A stretch of DNA of 64,000 nt from UBA6168 sp964508135 (GTDB lineage: Bacteria > Bacteroidota > Bacteroidia > Chitinophagales > Saprospiraceae). Location: positions 62,001-126,000 of the forward strand of contig CAZDSU010000002.1 of assembly GCA_964508135.1 (NCBI GenBank), given 5' to 3'. The translations under genes were made by a program, and so were the position numbers. Shown piece by piece: positions 59,751-64,000 of the stretch. Within the stretch, counting starts at the first letter, position 1. Each line of letters opens with the position of its first letter. The notes under the pieces were generated by a model. That model ran no database searches, was not told where the DNA came from, and saw only the letters and a program-made list of their open reading frames with translations.

Positions 59751-62700
59751 TTACCTGTTCACCACCAACCGCTTGGTCAACATTTCGTTACCCACAACGA
59801 TTTTCAAGAGGTAAACGCCAGAGGGTTTGTCGGTAAAGTTGAGCAGTTGCTTGGTGCCAATGGCATTGTGGTGCAGCACCTGCCTGCCCATCACGTCGAA
59901 AGCGGTCACTTCCAGATGGTCGGGGTTGGTCAAGCCTGATAGTTCCAGTGTCACCTCACCTGAAGTTGGGTTCGGGTACAGCAGGATATGGCTGTCGAGT
60001 CCCGCCTCGGTAGTGGCGTTAGTGTTCTGTATGGTGTAGCCGCTCTGCGATACACAGCCGTTGGCATCGGTAGCAACGAGGGTATAAGTGCCAGCAGGCA
60101 GTCCGCTGATGTCTTCCGAATTGCCAATAATAAGACCAGCCGGGTTTTTCCAAACGAAGGTGTAAGGCGTCACGCCGCCACCCACGGCCACGTCAATGGA
60201 GCCGTTTGATTGGTTGTTGGAAGCGTTGACGATGTCCACCAGCGTCGTTGTAAAGTCGGTTGGTTGGTTCACGGTCACCGTTTGCACGACTGTGCAGCCC
60301 CCTGCATCCGTTACGCTGACAGAGTATTGTCCAGCAACTAGGCCGTTGGCCGAAGGTGTGTCGTCGCCGCTGCTCCACAGGTAGGTGTAGGGCTGTGAGC
60401 CGCCTGTGGGCGTTGCGTTGGCGCTGCCGTCGTTTTCACCAAAACAAGTTACGTCCACCTTGCTTAGGCCGACCGTCATTGCTAGCGGCACCGTTATCAC
60501 AAAGCTGCAAACGGCGGTGTTGCCACTGACGTCGGTGGCGGTGAATGACACGGTCGTATTGCCAACCGGATAGGTTGAACCACTTGGCAAACCACTGTTT
60601 TGGGTGAGCGTCACTGCTCCGGCACAGTTGTCCGTAGCAGTCACATCAAACGCCGCCACAGGGTCGCAGTAGGGTAACACAATGCCTGCTGGACAATCAA
60701 TTTCTGGTGGTGCACTTTCCATCACGTTCACGACCACGGTGGCTGTGCTGGTATTGCCGCTGGCGTCGGTAGCGGTCACTTCCACGTTGTTCGGCCCAGC
60801 GTTGTTGCAGCCGAAGCTGGTTTGGCTCAGGGTCAAAGTCACGATGCCGCAGTTGTCGGTGCTGCCATTGTCCACCATTTGTGGAGTGATGGTGGCCACG
60901 CCCGTAATGTCAATGGTGACGCTAATGTCCTGAAGGTTCAAGACTGGCGATGTATTGTCAACAACCGTTACGATGGCCGTTGCAGTCGAGGTGTTGTTGC
61001 CAACATCCGTCACGGAAAGCGTCACAGTGTTTTCACCCAAATCATCGCAATTAAAATCCGATGGGTCAAGGGCGTAGGATGCGATGGAACAGTCATCGGT
61101 GCTGCCATTGTCCACGTCCGTTGCATTGGCGTTGGCTTGGCCATTGGCGTCCAGTTCCAGGGTAATGTTCTGGGTTGCTGCCACCGGCGGCACATCGTCG
61201 TTTGTTCCCAACAAAACATCGAAGTTGTTCGTGCAGTCGTTGGCGTCGGTGATGGCCACGGTGTAAGTGCCTGCTGTTAGGCCAGTTACGTTGGGCGTTG
61301 TTTCGCCCGACTGCCAGAGGTAGGTGTAGTCGGGTGTGCCGCCCGTGCCAAGCACGGTCAAGCTACCGTCTGAAGCGCCACATTCGGCTTCCGTCATTTC
61401 GACGACGGCTACGCCCAATGCGTTGGGGGCAATCAGGGTAGCTTCCGCAATGGCTGGGCAACCAGATTCATCGGTAGCTGTGCCAATATAAGTACCTGCT
61501 GAGAGGCCGGTGATGGTGGCCGTCGTTTCGCCATTTGACCACAGATAAGTGAATGGAGCAATGCCACCCACCAAGGAAAGCGTGGCTTGGCCATCGCTTG
61601 CGCCGTTGCAGCTGATTTCGCTCAAAAGTATGGTCGCAGCCAATCCGCAACTGTACTGGTTAACCGTCACGGTTTGTTCCGATTGACAGCCGTTTGCATC
61701 TGTGACCACTACGGTGTAGTCGCCAGGCGAAAGGTTGCTGATGGTTTCGGTGGTTTCGCCATTGTCCCAAAGGAAAGTGTAGGGTGAAGTGCCACCCGTT
61801 GGGTTGGCGCTGGCAGTGCCGTCATTGGAGTTGTAGGCCGTGAGGTCGGTAGCGGTGGCGTTCGAATTGAACGGCTGAGGCTCCTCGATGATCACCGTCG
61901 TAACCACTTCGCAGCCATTGGCGTCCGTGGCAGAGACATCGTAAGTGCCTCCGGCAAGTCCGGTGACCGTTTGGGTCGTCTCACCATTTGACCAAATAAA
62001 GGTAAACGGCGGGTTAGCATTTTCCAAGTTGATGGTCGCCGAGCCATCGGCAGCACCCGGGCAGGAAACGTTTGTTTGGTCAATATTGGCCTTCACGATG
62101 CAGTCATTGGCGGAGACGGTTACGGTTTGCGAAGCCGTGCAACCGTTTTCGTCCGTTACCACAACCATGTAGTTGGCGGGGGCAAGACCGGTAATGGACT
62201 GGGTGGTTTCACCGTTGCTCCACAGGTAAGTGTAGTTGCCTGTGCCGCCCATTGGGTTGGCCGTGGCCGTTCCGTTGTCCACGCCAAAAATGGTTTGTGG
62301 CGTGGCCGAGGCGTTGGCCACCAAGTTTGGTGGTTGCGAAATGACCACTGATTGCGAGGAAGTGCAGCCGTTGCCATCCGTCACAATGACCGAGTAGTTT
62401 CCTGCGAGCAGGTTGGAAGCAGTGGCCGTCGTTTGGCCGTTCGACCAACCGTAGGTGTAGCTGCCATTGCCGCCGCTGGCGGAAACGGTGGCCGAACCGC
62501 TTGTCTCGCCAAAGCAGGCCACGTTGGTTGAGCTGCTAATTTGCGATGTGACGGGCGGCAGTTGTATCACAGTAGTCGAAGCGGTGCTGGTGCAGCCGTT
62601 GGTGGTGTTGGTGACGGTCAGCACGTAAGTGCCCGCTTGGTTGACAGTTGGTGTGAGCGTGGTTCCATTGGATACGATATTGCCATTGGTGGTTGTCCAA

Positions 62701-64000
62701 GCGTAGGTGAACTGGCTGCCCGTGGAAGAGCCAGCTCCGCTCAACAACACGGATGTTGCGTTGCAATTGAGCGTGCCATTGGTAGTTGCAGCCACGGTAG
62801 GCGGCACCTTGTTTTCCGACACCACCGCTGTGGCGGTCTTCGTGCAGCCGTTCGAGCCAGTCACGGTTAGCACGTAGTTGCCCTGAACGCTGACGGTAGG
62901 GTTTTGCTGGTTGGATGTGAAGCCGTTAGGCCCAGTCCATGAATAGGACACGCCAGGCGTTGTTGAGCTTCCCATGAGAGCCACTTGGGCGGTGTAGCAG
63001 TTGACATTGCCGCCCGTTGCGACCACGCCTTGCGGTGGGGTGGTATTTTGAACAATGACGACCGTTGCCACGTCCATGCAGGTGTCGCCCGCCACGATGC
63101 TATTGATTTGCAAGGAATAGGTGCCTCCGGTAGTGACAGTCAGTGTCGGGTTAGTGCCAACGACCGTGTTGCCTTTTCGCCAAGTGTACTTTGGGTTGGC
63201 TGCGTATATCGAACCGACGCTCGTTAGCACAATGCTCGGCGTGATGCAATCAATCGTATCAGCTCCCTTGATGATTGTTTCGATGGGCACGGAAATCAGC
63301 AAGAGTTGATTTGTGCTGTCACAGCCGAACTGGTTTTGCAGCACCTCGTCGTAAGTGCCTGATTCGCAGATGGTTTCGCCCCCCCATTCCACACATTCGC
63401 CTGCACAAACTTCCTTGACCGTCACTTTGAAGTCTGAAACTTTTTGGATCAAATTTAAGCGCACGATACTGTCGCAGCCCTGCCACGAATCGTACACCAA
63501 GTCGAAGACGCCACCATAGTAAAACACATCGCCGTTGCCCGCCACGTAGTAGTCGTTGGTACAGACGTAAGCTGATTCGTAGCCAGCGGGTACTGGCAAT
63601 TGGGTGACATTCACTGTAATGCAACTTGAATCAGCATCAAAGCAACCCAATTGCGTACCAGATGGTGTTACACAGACCTCGTATGTTCCAACATTTGGGA
63701 ATTGAAGCTCATGAAAAGGGGTAGGCCCGTTTTGGGTAATGCCACCCGGCGTCACCGACCATGCATAGTTGTTGGCACCCAGTGTTGGGGGCACGGTAAA
63801 AAGCACAGAACCACCGGCACAAATTTCGCTGGGGCCTTCAATGTCTCCGCCATTAGGAGGTGGTATGCGAGGTGCAAGTATGGAAGAGCCACCTACTGTT
63901 ATTGTGAAGGACTCGCCAGTGTTATTTACATTTGAAACTAACAAGAAATAGTTCTTGCCAATATCCAAGAAAACGACACCTCCTACAAACTCGGCATTGG
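59751..64000 (-). CDS. Very large cell-surface protein with SprB-type repeats and T9SS sorting domain (5' end beyond the window)
   Basis: At least 1,415 residues are encoded and the frame is open to base 64000, so the start lies outside. The middle has about ten SprB-like repeats (YLWSNGETTQ, ITGLAPANYMVVVTDENGC), each with a GxTxxxxxWSxGxxT/xxxLxAGxYxVxVTDxxGC pattern. HYR-like modules follow (MVDNGSTDNCGIVTLTLS). The last 80 residues are a type A T9SS sorting domain (LLYPNPTSGEVTLELSG to TKRLVVNR). SprB repeats occur in gliding adhesins and large surface polymers. It is very probably displayed on the cell surface; the exact role is unknown. Confidence 0.9.
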   Translation of the reverse strand, partial: NAEFVGGVVFLDIGKNYFLLVSNVNNTGESFTITVGGSSILAPRIPPPNGGDIEGPSEICAGGSVLFTVPPTLGANNYAWSVTPGGITQNGPTPFHELQFPNVGTYEVCVTPSGTQLGCFDADSSCITVNVTQLPVPAGYESAYVCTNDYYVAGNGDVFYYGGVFDLVYDSWQGCDSIVRLNLIQKVSDFKVTVKEVCAGECVEWGGETICESGTYDEVLQNQFGCDSTNQLLLISVPIETIIKGADTIDCITPSIVLTSVGSIYAANPKYTWRKGNTVVGTNPTLTVTTGGTYSLQINSIVAGDTCMDVATVVIVQNTTPPQGVVATGGNVNCYTAQVALMGSSTTPGVSYSWTGPNGFTSNQQNPTVSVQGNYVLTVTGSNGCTKTATAVVSENKVPPTVAATTNGTLNCNATSVLLSGAGSSTGSQFTYAWTTTNGNIVSNGTTLTPTVNQAGTYVLTVTNTTNGCTSTASTTVIQLPPVTSQISSSTNVACFGETSGSATVSASGGNGSYTYGWSNGQTTATASNLLAGNYSVIVTDGNGCTSSQSVVISQPPNLVANASATPQTIFGVDNGTATANPMGGTGNYTYLWSNGETTQSITGLAPANYMVVVTDENGCTASQTVTVSANDCIVKANIDQTNVSCPGAADGSATINLENANPPFTFIWSNGETTQTVTGLAGGTYDVSATDANGCEVVTTVIIEEPQPFNSNATATDLTAYNSNDGTASANPTGGTSPYTFLWDNGETTETISNLSPGDYTVVVTDANGCQSEQTVTVNQYSCGLAATILLSEISCNGASDGQATLSLVGGIAPFTYLWSNGETTATITGLSAGTYIGTATDESGCPAIAEATLIAPNALGVAVVEMTEAECGASDGSLTVLGTGGTPDYTYLWQSGETTPNVTGLTAGTYTVAITDANDCTNNFDVLLGTNDDVPPVAATQNITLELDANGQANANATDVDNGSTDDCSIASYALDPSDFNCDDLGENTVTLSVTDVGNNTSTATAIVTVVDNTSPVLNLQDISVTIDITGVATITPQMVDNGSTDNCGIVTLTLSQTSFGCNNAGPNNVEVTATDASGNTSTATVVVNVMESAPPEIDCPAGIVLPYCDPVAAFDVTATDNCAGAVTLTQNSGLPSGSTYPVGNTTVSFTATDVSGNTAVCSFVITVPLAMTVGLSKVDVTCFGENDGSANATPTGGSQPYTYLWSSGDDTPSANGLVAGQYSVSVTDAGGCTVVQTVTVNQPTDFTTTLVDIVNASNNQSNGSIDVAVGGGVTPYTFVWKNPAGLIIGNSEDISGLPAGTYTLVATDANGCVSQSGYTIQNTNATTEAGLDSHILLYPNPTSGEVTLELSGLTNPDHLEVTAFDVMGRQVLHHNAIGTKQLLNFTDKPSGVYLLKIVVGNEMLTKRLVVNR

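Overview
The window looks like a chromosomal piece of a Bacteroidota bacterium, probably a Saprospiria-type gliding or filamentous relative. The signs are an alternative complex III (ACIII) operon joined to an A-type cytochrome oxidase, type IX secretion (T9SS) C-terminal sorting domains, a DUF1501/DUF1800 pair, promoters close to the Bacteroidota TAnnTTTG pattern, a short NuoG, and lipoproteins without E. coli-like operon signals. A run of ten Ns at 49708-49717 marks a draft or metagenome assembly. The taxonomic call is inference; there is no rRNA gene here.

Layout. (1) 1-11257: the end of an ACIII operon (actC tail, actD, actE, actF) runs into a cytochrome c oxidase operon (subunits II, I, heme O synthase, two subunit III genes, subunit IV, an SCO-like protein, DUF420, and a small CPMC protein). 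Together these move electrons from quinol to oxygen. The subunit II gene is unusual: it ends in an OmpA-type peptidoglycan-binding domain. (2) 11247-19324: minus-strand genes for a small membrane protein, a Pif1/RecD-like helicase, a secreted nuclease/phosphatase-fold protein, a DUF1501 protein with a T9SS tail, its DUF1800 partner, an SCP2 lipid-binding protein and a monoacylglycerol-lipase-like hydrolase. (3) 19691-36890: a complete 14-subunit nuo operon (complex I, A to N in order) with six foreign genes inserted: three between nuoE and nuoF, a DUF559 nuclease between nuoF and nuoG, and a lipoprotein plus csaA between nuoH and nuoI. (4) 36891-50793: mixed housekeeping genes (M1 peptidase, fmt, CBS protein, tRNA-Phe, phosphatidylserine-decarboxylase-like protein, two acyltransferases, outer-membrane barrels, an SDR reductase, RNase D). 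(5) 51036-64000: a more accessory region with PhyH dioxygenase, fatty acid desaturase plus alpha-oxoamine synthase, a truncated sigma-like protein, a Kelch protein, gene remnants, and a very large T9SS-exported SprB-repeat protein that runs off the right edge.

The most striking feature is outside the genes. Every spacer longer than 18 nt inside the nuo operon (12 of 19 junctions) holds a two-armed inverted repeat, often perfect, whose arms touch or overlap the neighbouring stop and start codons. The same kind of structure occurs elsewhere in the window. Three copies of one family (nuoD/nuoE, nuoF/DUF559, DUF559/nuoG) are related also outside their arms. Two of them bracket a DUF559 endonuclease gene inside a perfect 43-bp inverted repeat, so the arrangement resembles a composite element built from a nuclease gene and small hairpin elements. 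I consider this the best candidate for an undescribed system.
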